The translations under genes and the position numbers were made by a program. Source: VRUE01 sp035605695 (lineage in GTDB: Bacteria; Actinomycetota; Thermoleophilia; Solirubrobacterales; 70-9). Taken from it: DNA of 64,000 bases. The notes under the pieces are model-generated. The model saw only the letters and a list, made by a program, of their open reading frames with translations. It was not told the DNA's origin and made no database searches. Numbering within the stretch: position 1 is the stretch's first letter; each line of letters begins with the position of its first letter. Shown one piece after another: positions 1 to 8,426 of this stretch. The stretch spans positions 1 through 64,000 of the forward strand of contig DATNGZ010000037.1 of NCBI GenBank assembly GCA_035605695.1. The letters run 5' to 3'.

Positions 1-1649
1 CGCTCGGCGAGTACGTCTTCTCCGGCCGCACCGACATGCTCGAAGCCGAGGCGGAGCTGGAGAAGCTCGAGGGGGAAATGGGGGGCGAGGCGAGCGAGGA
101 GACGATGCGCGCCTACGCCGCCGCCCAGCAGCGGCTCGAAGCCGGCGGCGGCTACCGCTGGCGCGACGGGGTGCTCGCCGTGCTGCGCGGCCTCGGCTTC
201 GACTCCGAGCAGGCGGACCGCAAGCTGGCGACCTTCTCCGGCGGCGAGCTGACCCGCGCCTCGCTGGCCCGGGCGCTCGCCACCCGTCCCGATCTGCTGC
301 TCCTCGACGAGCCGACGAACCATCTCGATATCCCCTCGCTGGAGTGGCTGGAGCGCTACCTGGTCGAACTCGACGCGGCGGTCGTCCTCGTCGCCCACGA
401 CCGCTGGTTCCTCGAGGCGGTGGGCACCTCGGTGCTGGAGCTGGAGGCAGGCCGGGCCCGCTTCTTCGCCGGCCCCTGGCACGCCTGGCGCGAAGAACAG
501 GCGAAGCGGGAGATCGCCCTCGGCAAGGCGATCGAGCGCCAGCAGGCGGAGATCGCGCGGATGGAGCGCTTCGTCGAGCGCTTCCGCTACAAGGCCTCGA
601 AGGCGCGGCAGGCGCAGTCGCGGGTGAAAATGATCGAGAAAGCCAAGCGCGACGGGCCGATGGCCGAAAAGCGCGACGGCCGCCATCTGCGCTTCCACTT
701 CAAACCGCCCGAGCGGCCGGGGCGGGTGGTGCTGAAACTGGTCAACGGGACCTTGGAGGTGCCGGGCCGGACCCTGCTCGACCGGGCCAATCTGGAAATC
801 GAGCGCGGCGAACACGTCGCCCTGGTCGGGCCAAACGGCGCCGGCAAGACGACCCTGATCGAGACCCTCGCCGGCCAGCGCGAGCCGGCCTCCGGCAGCG
901 TCCGCACCGGCCACAACGTCAAGCTCGGCTACCTCTCCCAGCACGCCGAGACCGCCGCCGGCAGCGGCAGCGTGCTCGACGCGGCGAAGCGTGAGACCGG
1001 TCGCAACGAGAATCAGTGCCGGGCCCTGCTCGGCGGCTTCCTCTTCTCCGGCGCCGACGTCGAGAAACAGCTCTCCGACATCTCCGGCGGCGAGCAGCGG
1101 CGGCTCTCGCTGGCGATCCTGGTCGCCTCCGGCGCCAACGTCCTCGTCCTCGACGAGCCGACCAACCACCTCGACATCGAGAGCCGCGAGGCGCTGGAGG
1201 ACGCGCTGACCGAGTTCGAGGGGACGGTGCTGCTCGTCTCCCACGACCGGGCGCTGCTGGAGGCGGTCGGCAGCCGCACCCTGGTCTGCGAGGACGGTCG
1301 GCTGGAGAGCCACCCGAGCGGCTGGGCCGAGTACCAGGCGCGACGCGACGAGGCCGAGGCGGCGGCGAGCGCCGCGGCGAAGCCGAGCGCGGGCGGGGGC
1401 AAGAAGTACAGCGCGACCAAGCCGGCGCAGAAAGCGGCCCGCAAGGCGGCGAAGCTGGAGCAGCGGATCGAGAAGGCCGAGGCGAAGCTGCGCGAGCTGG
1501 AGGACGAGCTGGCCGACCCAGCCGCCTGGTCGAGCCCGACCCGGGTCGAGCGGGGGACCAAGCGCCACGCGGAGGCGAAGGCTGCGATCGAAGAGCTGTA
1601 CGCCGAGTGGGAGGCGGCCCAGGCCGAAGCCGAGGGCGCGCCGACCTAG
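1..1649 (+). CDS. ABC-F family ATPase, 5' end missing
   Basis: The reading frame is open to the left window edge, so the true start is outside. The part seen holds the end of the first nucleotide-binding domain (SGGE signature, then LLLLDEPTNHLD), the long charged linker helix typical of ABC-F proteins, and a complete second domain (Walker A GPNGAGKTT, signature SGGEQRR, Walker B VLVLDEPTNHLD). A Lys/Glu-rich C-terminal coiled coil follows. There are no membrane segments, as expected for ABC-F factors, which act on the ribosome. Whether this one resolves stalled ribosomes, protects against antibiotics or is a housekeeping EttA/Uup type cannot be told. Its stop overlaps the stop of the convergent P450 gene by a shared CTAG. 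Confidence 0.9.
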   Translation, partial: LGEYVFSGRTDMLEAEAELEKLEGEMGGEASEETMRAYAAAQQRLEAGGGYRWRDGVLAVLRGLGFDSEQADRKLATFSGGELTRASLARALATRPDLLLLDEPTNHLDIPSLEWLERYLVELDAAVVLVAHDRWFLEAVGTSVLELEAGRARFFAGPWHAWREEQAKREIALGKAIERQQAEIARMERFVERFRYKASKARQAQSRVKMIEKAKRDGPMAEKRDGRHLRFHFKPPERPGRVVLKLVNGTLEVPGRTLLDRANLEIERGEHVALVGPNGAGKTTLIETLAGQREPASGSVRTGHNVKLGYLSQHAETAAGSGSVLDAAKRETGRNENQCRALLGGFLFSGADVEKQLSDISGGEQRRLSLAILVASGANVLVLDEPTNHLDIESREALEDALTEFEGTVLLVSHDRALLEAVGSRTLVCEDGRLESHPSGWAEYQARRDEAEAAASAAAKPSAGGGKKYSATKPAQKAARKAAKLEQRIEKAEAKLRELEDELADPAAWSSPTRVERGTKRHAEAKAAIEELYAEWEAAQAEAEGAPT

Positions 1650-2989
1650 GCGAGTCGGCGCTCGAGCACGACGCGCGTGTTCTTCGCCGGCGCCAGGGTG
1701 ATGTTGCGGACCCGGACCTTTTCCGGCTTCGGGCTGGCCGGGCGGAGCTCGGTGCGTTCGACGAACTCGCGCAGGATCGTCCGCATCTCGTATTCGGCGA
1801 AGGCGGCGCCGATGCAGCGGCGGACGCCGCCGCCGAAGGGGATCCAGGCGTAGTTGTCGACCCTGGCGTCGAGGAAACGCTCGGGACGGAACTCGTAGGG
1901 CTCCGGGAAGGCGTCCTCGCGGTAGTGGAGGGCGGCGATCGCGGCGAGGACGAAGCTGCCCTCGGGAAGCTCGTAGCCGCCGATCGTCGCCGGCGACGTC
2001 AGCTTGCGGCCGACGTCGACCAGCACCGGGCGGGCGCGCAGCACCTCTTTGACCGTGGCGCCCAGGTAGTCCTCCTTGCCGGCGGCGAGCGAGTCGCGCA
2101 GCTTGGCCAGGACCGCGGGATTGTGGTTCAGCAGCTCGACCGCCCAGGCGAGGCCGGTCGCGGTCGTCTCATGGCCGGCGCCTAGCACGGTGACCAGCTC
2201 GTCGCGCAGTTCCTGGTCGCTCATCGCCTTGCCGTCCTCGTCGCGGGCCTCGAGCAGCAGCGAGAGCACGTCGTCGCGCTCCTCGTGTCCGGGTTCGGCG
2301 CGGCGCAGCTTGATCTCCTCGTAGATGAAGGCGTCGAGCGCTTCGCGCGAGCGCAGGAAGCGCGGCCAGGGGCTGCCGGGGCCAAAGTTGCGGCGCAGCA
2401 TTGGGAACGAGGTGATCACCCCGACCCGGCGGGCGAAGTCGTCGATCAGCCGCTCGAAGCGGGCCAGGCGGGCCTCGTCGTGGACGCCGAAGACGGCGCG
2501 CATGATCACCGCCAGGGTGATCCGCTGGGTGTGGGGGCGCAGGGCGAACGGCTCGCCGACCGGCCAGGTTTCCATCTGCTTGCGCGTCGTCGCTTGAATC
2601 AGCTCGCCGTAGCCACGCACCCGCTCGCCGTGGAAGGGCGGCAGCAGCAGCTTGCGCTGCTGCATGTGTGGGGCGTCGTCGAGGGTAAGCACCGAGTTGG
2701 GTCCCAGTGCCGGCCCGAGCACGGTCGCGTTGGCCTCGCCGGCGTGGAACCGCTCGGGAGAGCCGGTGAACATCGCCTTGACCAGCGCCGGGTCGGCGAC
2801 GTAGACAAGGCGGCCGAAGAAGGGGAAGGAGAGGGTGAAGATGTCGCCGTAGCGGCGCTGCAGCCCGACCAAGAAGCTGAGCGGGTCGCGGACGTAGCGC
2901 AATGCCTGCAGCAGCGATGGCGCGCGAGAGCCGGGCGGGGCCCCGCTGCCGGTTCCCAACGGCGGGTGTGCGATCGTCGCCTGCTCCAT
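1646..2989 (-). CDS. Cytochrome P450 (first of a tandem pair)
   Basis: The 447-residue protein is a soluble bacterial P450. It has the I-helix oxygen-activation motif AGHETT, the K-helix ExxR (EVLR), a PERF-type motif (FRPERF) and the haem-binding loop FGGGVRRCIG with the thiolate cysteine near residue 392. It should oxidise a small hydrophobic substrate using external redox partners; no ferredoxin or reductase is nearby. The next gene upstream on the same strand is a close paralogue, so the pair looks like a tandem duplication. The substrate is unknown. The ATG start is supported by alignment with the paralogue's N-terminus. Confidence 0.95.
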   Translation of the reverse strand: MEQATIAHPPLGTGSGAPPGSRAPSLLQALRYVRDPLSFLVGLQRRYGDIFTLSFPFFGRLVYVADPALVKAMFTGSPERFHAGEANATVLGPALGPNSVLTLDDAPHMQQRKLLLPPFHGERVRGYGELIQATTRKQMETWPVGEPFALRPHTQRITLAVIMRAVFGVHDEARLARFERLIDDFARRVGVITSFPMLRRNFGPGSPWPRFLRSREALDAFIYEEIKLRRAEPGHEERDDVLSLLLEARDEDGKAMSDQELRDELVTVLGAGHETTATGLAWAVELLNHNPAVLAKLRDSLAAGKEDYLGATVKEVLRARPVLVDVGRKLTSPATIGGYELPEGSFVLAAIAALHYREDAFPEPYEFRPERFLDARVDNYAWIPFGGGVRRCIGAAFAEYEMRTILREFVERTELRPASPKPEKVRVRNITLAPAKNTRVVLERRLA

Positions 2990-3064
2990 CTCAAAGCTGA
3001 CCTTACGTGATCTTTTGCGAACTGGCGGGTTAGCCAGCCAGCTTGACGGCCGGCCGAATGGCGG

Positions 3065-4405
3065 TCAGTGCAGTGGCTGGTTCAGGATGACTCGCGTGCC
3101 CTTGCCGGGGGTGAGGGTGACGGTGCGGAGCTTGACTCGCTCGGGCTCTTGGTCGGGGGCGCGGAGGTCCGCACGCTCAAACACGGTTCGTAGGACCGTT
3201 CGCATCTCATATTCGGCAAAGGCAGCGCCGATGCAGCGCCGCACGCCGCCGCCGAAGGGGATCCAGGCGTAGCTCTCCTTCTTGCCGCCGTCAAGGAAGC
3301 GCTCGGGCCGGAACTCCTGCGGCTGAGGGAAGAGGTCCTCGCGGTAGTGCAGAGCTGCAATGGCGGGAAGGACGATGGTGCCGGCCTCGAGGTCGAAGCC
3401 ACCGATCTGGGTGGGCGCCGTCAGCTTGCGCGCCAGGCTTGTGACCACCGGCCGCGCCCGAAGGGCCTCTTTCACGGTCGCCGTCAGGTAGTCGTCCTCG
3501 CCTGCCGCAATCGAGTCGCGCAGGCAGGTCAGGGCGCGAGGTGTGCGGAGCAGGCGCTCGACCGTCCAGGAAAGAAGATTGGTGGTCGTCTCATAGCCAG
3601 CTCCAACGATCCCGGCCAGCTCGTCACGCAGTTCTTTGTCGCTCATCTGGGCGCCGTCGTCGTCCCGGGCACTCATCAGGAGCGAGAGCACGTCGTCTCG
3701 TTCCTCCTTCTGTTCGCGACACAGCTCGATCACTTCATAGATGAGCTCGTCAAGCGCCTGGCGGGCACGGAGAAAGCGTGCCCACGGGCTCCAGGGGCCG
3801 AAGTCGTGGCGTAGGGCGGGAAAGAGGCTGACCAGGGGCACGCGCTTCTGGAACGTCTCAATCAGCTGTTCGATCCGGTCCAGGCGCTCGACATCGTGGA
3901 CGCCGAAGACGGATTTCATGATCACCGCCAAAGCTATTCGCTGGAAATGCGGATACAGCGCAAATGGCTTGCCGACCGGCCAGCTTTCCATCTCCTCCAG
4001 GGTGACCTCGCGAATCAGCTCGCCGTAGCGCTTCACTCGCTCGCCGTGAAAGGGCGGCAGCAGCAGCTTGCGCTGGCGCATGTGCGGCGCGTCGTCGAGG
4101 GTCAGTACCGAGTTCGTCCCCACTGAGGGCTCCAGCACGGCCGCCATCACTTCGCCGCTGTGGATTTGCGCCGGCGATCCGGTGAAGACTGCTTTGACGG
4201 CCTCTGGGCTGGTCAGGTAGACGACCTTGCCGAGTACAGGAAGGGAGACTGTGAAGACATCGCCATAGCGGTGCTGGATCTTGGGAACGAAGCCAAGGGG
4301 GTCGCGTAACTGCCGCAGCCCCTGGATTAGCGCTGGTGTCCTGGGGCCGGGTGGCGCCGAGGAGGTCGCTGCACCGCGAAATCTAGAAACATTCCCATTT
4401 TCCAC
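3065..4405 (-). CDS. Cytochrome P450 (second of a tandem pair)
   Basis: The 446-residue P450 is collinear with the neighbouring one over its whole length. It has I-helix GAGYETT, K-helix ExxR (EALR), FRPERF and haem loop FGGGVRRCIG with cysteine near residue 391. The I-helix has Tyr where the neighbour has His, and the B-C and F-G regions differ, so substrates may differ. The start is GTG. The gene lies 75 bp upstream of the other P450 and 114 bp downstream of purU, all on the minus strand. No redox partner is encoded nearby. Confidence 0.95.
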   Translation of the reverse strand: MENGNVSRFRGAATSSAPPGPRTPALIQGLRQLRDPLGFVPKIQHRYGDVFTVSLPVLGKVVYLTSPEAVKAVFTGSPAQIHSGEVMAAVLEPSVGTNSVLTLDDAPHMRQRKLLLPPFHGERVKRYGELIREVTLEEMESWPVGKPFALYPHFQRIALAVIMKSVFGVHDVERLDRIEQLIETFQKRVPLVSLFPALRHDFGPWSPWARFLRARQALDELIYEVIELCREQKEERDDVLSLLMSARDDDGAQMSDKELRDELAGIVGAGYETTTNLLSWTVERLLRTPRALTCLRDSIAAGEDDYLTATVKEALRARPVVTSLARKLTAPTQIGGFDLEAGTIVLPAIAALHYREDLFPQPQEFRPERFLDGGKKESYAWIPFGGGVRRCIGAAFAEYEMRTVLRTVFERADLRAPDQEPERVKLRTVTLTPGKGTRVILNQPLH

Positions 4406-4519
4406 GTAAACATCATCATGCTTATGTGCCTATTCGTGCTGGAAGGCTTTGTTAACGATCATCGGTCGGCAGGGTCAAAAACGAACGACCGTCGTAGGGA
4501 GACACGACCGTCGATATCC

Positions 4520-5401
4520 CTAGAAGACGATCGTGCGGGCACCGTCGGGCAGGACGCGATCGTCGATATGGGCACTGACCGCGCGGGCAAGGACGAGGCG
4601 CTCGATGTCGCGACCGATCCGTTTCAGGTCGCCGACCTCGTCGCGGTGGCTCACCCTGGTCACGTCCTGGTCGATGATCGGGCCGGCGTCGAGCTCCTCG
4701 GTTACATAGTGGGCGGTGGCGCCGATCAGCTTCACACCGCGCTCGTGGGCACGGCGATAAGGATCAGCGCCGACGAAGGCGGGCAGGAAGCTGTGGTGGA
4801 TGTTGATCGCCGGAGCATCGAGTCGCCGCAGGAACCCGGGGGAGAGGACCTGCATGTAGCGGGCGAGGACGAGCAGGTCGATTCCTGCCAGCAGCTTGAG
4901 CACCCGGGCCTCTGCCTGGTTGCGGGCATCGGGGTCGACGGGAACGTGATGGAAGGGCAGGCCGAGGGACTCGACCTGTGCGGCATGATCGGGGTGATTG
5001 GAGATCACGGCAACTACCTCGGCTCCCAGCTCGCCGCTGCGCCAGCGCCAGAGCAGGTCGGAGAGGCAGTGATCTTCGCGCGAGACCATGATCGCGACCC
5101 GCTTGCGCTCACTCGACTCGGCGAAGCGGAAGTCCATCTCGAAGGGCACCGCGAGCTCGCGCTCGAAGCGCTGCCGCAGGCGCTCCCGCTCGCTCTCGGG
5201 GCCGGCATCGAAGACCATCCGCATAAAGAAGCGACCCTCGTTGCTCGAGTGCTGGTCGGCATCGATGATGTTGAGGCCGGCTTCGGCGAGAAAGCCGCTG
5301 ACCGCGGCGATCAGCCCGGGCCGGTCCGGGCAGGCAAGCAGCAGCCGCGATGTCGGAGGATCGGTTATCTCCCAATCATCCCGGCTCCGCCGCGGTGCCA
5401 A
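4520..5401 (-). CDS. purU: Formyltetrahydrofolate deformylase
   Basis: PurU hydrolyses 10-formyl-THF to THF and formate, balancing one-carbon pools and feeding formate to purine synthesis. The 293-residue protein has an N-terminal ACT domain (LLLACPDRPGLIAAVSGFL) and a C-terminal formyltransferase fold with the catalytic-type segment NIHHSFLPAFVGADPY and a GATAHYV stretch, as in PurU. Its length is normal. The start appears to be TTG at 5401, with GAGGAT on the minus strand about 7 nt upstream, which would suit a leaderless transcript. No other start fits before the ACT domain. Confidence 0.93.
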   Translation of the reverse strand: MAPRRSRDDWEITDPPTSRLLLACPDRPGLIAAVSGFLAEAGLNIIDADQHSSNEGRFFMRMVFDAGPESERERLRQRFERELAVPFEMDFRFAESSERKRVAIMVSREDHCLSDLLWRWRSGELGAEVVAVISNHPDHAAQVESLGLPFHHVPVDPDARNQAEARVLKLLAGIDLLVLARYMQVLSPGFLRRLDAPAINIHHSFLPAFVGADPYRRAHERGVKLIGATAHYVTEELDAGPIIDQDVTRVSHRDEVGDLKRIGRDIERLVLARAVSAHIDDRVLPDGARTIVF

Positions 5402-5487
5402 TTTTCGGATCCTCGGGCCGCAAGAAGCAATTCATCTTCCCCGCAAGCAGGGATTCCGTGCCTGGCGTCGTGTCAGAGCGCACAAGC

Positions 5488-5559
5488 TTTGTGAGCAGTG
5501 TGAGCGCGATCACGTTCCGAGGCCGCAAATACCGCCACGGTTCCGCGCTTGCTCACAAA
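5488..5559 (+). promoter_or_regulatory. Inverted repeat spanning the Rpf-like gene start
   Basis: A perfect 10-bp inverted repeat (TTTGTGAGCA at 5488-5497, complement at 5550-5559) has its right arm over the TTG start codon of the next gene. In RNA the pair could form a stem that hides the start. GTGAGC also recurs at 5500. It is not a recognisable ydaO-type riboswitch. A role is inferred only from position. Confidence 0.35.
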
Positions 5560-6037
5560 ACGCACATATTTCATCCCTGTCCTGATCGCCTGCATCGCCT
5601 TCCCTGCGGCAGCACTTGCGACGGACGGCAGCGGCTCCTCATCCCAGATTGGCGTTGCCAATGCCAAGCCGGTCAAGATCGGCGTCCTGCAAAGGCCGGT
5701 GGCGAGCTTCCACAAGACGATCCGCGTCACGGTCGCGAACATCCAGGCGGCCCACCGCGCCAAGCTCCGGCGTGAACGACGCGAGCTCTACGCCTCGCTC
5801 CCCGGCGGCGTGTCTCAGGAAACGCTCGATGCCATAGGAGCTTGCGAGTCGGGCGGTGACCCCGCCATCGTCTCCTCGGATGGCACCTACCGGGGTAAGT
5901 ACCAGTTCGACTACGGAACCTGGGAATCGGTCGGAGGCAGCGGCGATCCGGCCGCTGCGTCGGAGCAGGAGCAGGACTACAGGGCAGCGCTCCTTTACAC
6001 CCAGTCCGGCTCCAGCCCCTGGCCCGTCTGCGGCTGA
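5549..6037 (+). CDS. Secreted Rpf-like transglycosylase-domain protein
   Basis: The 162-residue protein has an N-terminal signal segment (about residues 8-24, ending AALA) and a C-terminal resuscitation-promoting-factor/transglycosylase-like domain starting at IGACESGGDP. It has the catalytic-type Glu in CESG, then GKYQFDYGTW and a terminal WPVCG. Such domains cleave peptidoglycan glycan strands and can wake dormant actinobacterial cells. The middle region (residues 40-85) is basic and helical. The start is TTG. No other cell-wall gene is adjacent, though uppP lies 1.3 kb downstream. Confidence 0.82.
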   Translation: MLTKRTYFIPVLIACIAFPAAALATDGSGSSSQIGVANAKPVKIGVLQRPVASFHKTIRVTVANIQAAHRAKLRRERRELYASLPGGVSQETLDAIGACESGGDPAIVSSDGTYRGKYQFDYGTWESVGGSGDPAAASEQEQDYRAALLYTQSGSSPWPVCG

Positions 6038-6060
6038 ACCCTTCCCCTACGATCACTGCC

Positions 6061-6906
6061 GTGAGCGAGTCAGTCCCAGCGCCGGACCCCAAGGGACCCG
6101 CTCGCAAGCCGCCCCGCGAGGCGATCGCAGAGGCGCAAGTTCGGGCACCGACCCGCGGCAACCGCAAGCTGGAGAGCTTCCTAAGCGCTGTAAATAGCGA
6201 CGAGCAGGTTCGGGCCTGGTGGTACATGACGCAGGTCCACGCCGAGCGGCTGGGGATGTCCGATCACTCCTGGGTACACATGCAGATCGTTCTCAACATC
6301 GCGCTGCGGCTCTTGCGGCTGCTGGTGAAGGCGGGCGTCGAGCCTGTGGTGGTTGCAGACCACGGCATGTCCGCGAAAGATGCCGAGGTGGTCGTCGCCG
6401 GAGGCGCCCTTCTGCACGACGTTGGCATGTCCATTCACCGTCAGGACCACGAGGCCTACAGCTTGTTCCTCGCCAGCGGAGCCCTTGAACGCCTATTGGC
6501 CGATTCCTACAAGCAGCCGGAGCGCACGATCGTCGCCTCCGAGATCCTGCACGCGATCATCGGCCACCGCCGTCGCGGGGAGCCCTACACCTTGGAGGCC
6601 GGGGTGGTCCGCGTTGCCGACGCACTGGACATGGCGCAGGGCCGTACCCGGCTGCCGATCGAAGCGGGGCAGGAGGGCATCCACTCGATTTCCGCTGCAG
6701 CGGTTGACGAGGTGCGGATCGATGCGGGGGAGGAGCGGCCGGTGCGGATCGAGATCGAGCTCAACAACTCCGCCGGCATTTTTCAGGTCGACGACCTGCT
6801 GGCGACGAAGATCCGCGACACCCCGCTCGAGGGTAAGGTTGAAGTCGTCGCCAAGATCGAGGGCGAGAGCGAGAAACGACTGTTGAGCGGCTTTAGGCTG
6901 GACTGA
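6061..6906 (+). CDS. HD-domain metal-dependent phosphohydrolase
   Basis: The 281-residue protein has an HD-superfamily core: an early metal-ligand helix with H-S-W-V-H, then LLHDVGMSIHRQDHE containing the His-Asp doublet, and a later VRVADALDMAQGR helix that supplies another Asp. Such enzymes hydrolyse phosphate esters or nucleotides; the substrate is unknown. The first 40 residues are low-complexity and basic. The start is GTG at 6061; a TACGAT hexamer ends 7 nt before it and no ribosome-binding site is visible, so the mRNA may be leaderless. The C-terminal 70 residues form a separate beta-rich part. Confidence 0.8.
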   Translation: MSESVPAPDPKGPARKPPREAIAEAQVRAPTRGNRKLESFLSAVNSDEQVRAWWYMTQVHAERLGMSDHSWVHMQIVLNIALRLLRLLVKAGVEPVVVADHGMSAKDAEVVVAGGALLHDVGMSIHRQDHEAYSLFLASGALERLLADSYKQPERTIVASEILHAIIGHRRRGEPYTLEAGVVRVADALDMAQGRTRLPIEAGQEGIHSISAAAVDEVRIDAGEERPVRIEIELNNSAGIFQVDDLLATKIRDTPLEGKVEVVAKIEGESEKRLLSGFRLD

Positions 6907-7167
6907 CTACGAGCCGTACCGCTGCAGGTCATACCTGCGGCGTTCTTTGCGCTTCTCGAGCTTGCCCTGGACGATCGAGAGCACGATCACCAGGACGGCG
7001 AAGAAGGCGATAACGCCGAAGCAGAAGAAGGTGACCGTCTGGTCCGTCGTCGGGCCAGCCAGGCCGACGCCGTTATCGGCGAGCGCCAGTGGCGCCGCTA
7101 CGAGCAACGCAAGCAGTGCTGCGCAAAGCGCTGCGAGAACGGTGGTTGGTCTAGCGGGCATCTTCAC
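6907..7167 (-). CDS. Small membrane protein, function unknown
   Basis: The 86-residue protein has an N-terminal hydrophobic signal-like segment, a short outside loop, one transmembrane helix (FFCFGVIAFFAVLVIVLSIV) and a basic cytoplasmic tail rich in Lys/Arg. I do not recognise a family. The start chosen is GTG at 7167 because TAGATT lies exactly 7 nt upstream; ATG at 7161 is the alternative. The longer reading from 7197 would run into the inverted repeat. The gene is divergent from uppP. Confidence 0.65.
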   Translation of the reverse strand: MKMPARPTTVLAALCAALLALLVAAPLALADNGVGLAGPTTDQTVTFFCFGVIAFFAVLVIVLSIVQGKLEKRKERRRYDLQRYGS

Positions 7168-7174
7168 GCTGGGG

Positions 7175-7296
7175 AATCTAGCGCAAGGGACGGGCATCCC
7201 CTGCGGAAACTTTGGAGCCCACCCCCGCGAGGACCCGAGAGGCCATTCCTATGCGGGTTTACGCAGGGGATGCCCGTCCCTTGCGCCGCGTACGAT
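7175..7296. promoter_or_regulatory. Divergent promoters framed by a perfect 25-bp inverted repeat
   Basis: Arms at 7181-7205 and 7262-7286 are perfect reverse complements, with a 56-bp spacer. Each arm sits just upstream of a -10-like hexamer: TAGATT (minus strand, 7175-7180) for the small membrane protein and TACGAT (7291-7296) for uppP. Each hexamer is 7-8 nt from its start codon. The two promoters therefore carry the same 25-bp upstream element, which could be a shared activator or repressor site. Confidence 0.6.
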
Positions 7297-7304
7297 GCGC
7301 CGCG

Positions 7305-8120
7305 ATGAGCAACCTCGAAGCCATCGTGCTTGGCCTGGTTCAGGGGCTGACCGAGTTCCTGCCGATCTCCTCCAGCGGCCACCTGCGGATCGTGCCGGCG
7401 CTGCTCGGCTGGTCCGACCCGGGCGCGGGATTCACAGCGGTGATCCAGTTGGGGACGATGGCCGCGGTGCTGATCTACTTCCGCGCCGACCTCTGGCGTA
7501 TAGCGGCTGCCTGGCTGCGCGAGCTGCGCGTGCCGATCCGTCAGGCCAGTCAGGAGGCAAAGCTGGGCTGGTTCATCGTCTTGGGGACGATTCCGATCTC
7601 GATCTTCGGCTTCATCTTCAAGGACCAGATCGAGTCGGGCGCCCGTAGCCTCTACCTGATCGGCTCGGCGCTGATCCTCTTCTCCTTCGTCATGGTCGCC
7701 GCCGAGCGAGTTGGCACTCGGCGGCGAGAGCTGGCCGAGATGAACGGCCGCGACGGGCTCTTCATCGGCGGCGCCCAAGCGCTCGCCCTCATTCCCGGCG
7801 TCTCACGTTCAGGGGCGACGATCTCCGCCGGCCTCTTTCGCGGCTTCGACCGGGTCGCCGCGGCCCGCTACTCGTTCTTGCTCTCGGTGCCTGCCGTGGT
7901 CCTCAGTGGTCTCTTCGAGCTGCGCAAGGTCGGCGAATCCGGCGATCCCTCCGTGGGGGCGACGGTAATCGCCACCCTGGTCGCCTTCGTCACCGGCTAC
8001 CTGGCGATCGCCTGGCTGCTGCGCTACCTCAGTACCCACACGCTGGAGATCTTCGTCATCTACCGCATTGCCTTGGGTGTCCTGGTTCTGGTGCTGGCGG
8101 CGACCGGCGCGATCAGCTAA
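7305..8120 (+). CDS. uppP: Undecaprenyl-diphosphatase (UppP/BacA)
   Basis: This integral membrane enzyme dephosphorylates undecaprenyl pyrophosphate to recycle the lipid carrier for peptidoglycan and surface glycans; overproduction can give bacitracin resistance. The 271-residue form has the two family motifs: EFLPISSSGH near residues 17-26 and PGVSRSG near 164-170, and about eight hydrophobic helices. A longer frame begins at 7212 but would include the inverted repeat; ATG at 7305 starts at MSNLEAIVLG, the usual family N-terminus, and is 8 nt after TACGAT. A hairpin follows the gene. Confidence 0.95.
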   Translation: MSNLEAIVLGLVQGLTEFLPISSSGHLRIVPALLGWSDPGAGFTAVIQLGTMAAVLIYFRADLWRIAAAWLRELRVPIRQASQEAKLGWFIVLGTIPISIFGFIFKDQIESGARSLYLIGSALILFSFVMVAAERVGTRRRELAEMNGRDGLFIGGAQALALIPGVSRSGATISAGLFRGFDRVAAARYSFLLSVPAVVLSGLFELRKVGESGDPSVGATVIATLVAFVTGYLAIAWLLRYLSTHTLEIFVIYRIALGVLVLVLAATGAIS

Positions 8121-8426
8121 CCGACCCAGAAATGGCGAACGGCCCGGGGCAGTGGGCCGTTCGCGGTGACGAGAGAGGAGTCTCGTGAGGGCAAGTCTGG
8201 CGCCGGTCGGCCGCTTGGCAGTGAACATTCGGAGAACCTCCAGAGAAGGTCGAGTAACAACCCGCGGGCCAGAGATTGCGCCAATTTCCCGCAAATTAGG
8301 GCTTTTCAGCTGTGAAAATCCTGTGAACGCAGGGGTTTTAACCACGCGCCCGCCGTCCTTGCCGCATACAATCCTCGCGTCTCCCAGCAGGTTCACTCTT
8401 TCGCCAGAGACCCAGCGCCAGTTCCT
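8121..8426 (+). promoter_or_regulatory. 306-bp regulatory intergenic region before the Pho regulator
   Basis: No gene is seen here. Besides the uppP hairpin it holds two candidate Pho-box arrays read on the minus strand. The stronger is at 8311-8327: TTCACA-N5-TTCACA, a perfect 11-bp-phased pair. The weaker is at 8221-8259: four 11-bp-phased units, two of them TTCTC-like. A -10-like TACAAT lies at 8367-8372, 54 nt before the regulator's TTG start. Autoregulation by the downstream PhoB-like protein is the simplest reading, but the reverse orientation is unusual. Confidence 0.55.
8135..8164 (+). terminator. Hairpin after uppP
   Basis: An 11-bp perfect stem (8135-8145 with 8154-8164) and 8-nt loop begin 14 nt after the uppP stop. 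There is no T-run, so it is a terminator-like hairpin rather than a classical intrinsic terminator. Confidence 0.6.

Noticed and set aside
5402..5548. c-di-AMP (ydaO-type) riboswitch before the Rpf-like gene
   Set aside because: The conserved core elements of that riboswitch are not present; only a simple inverted repeat is.
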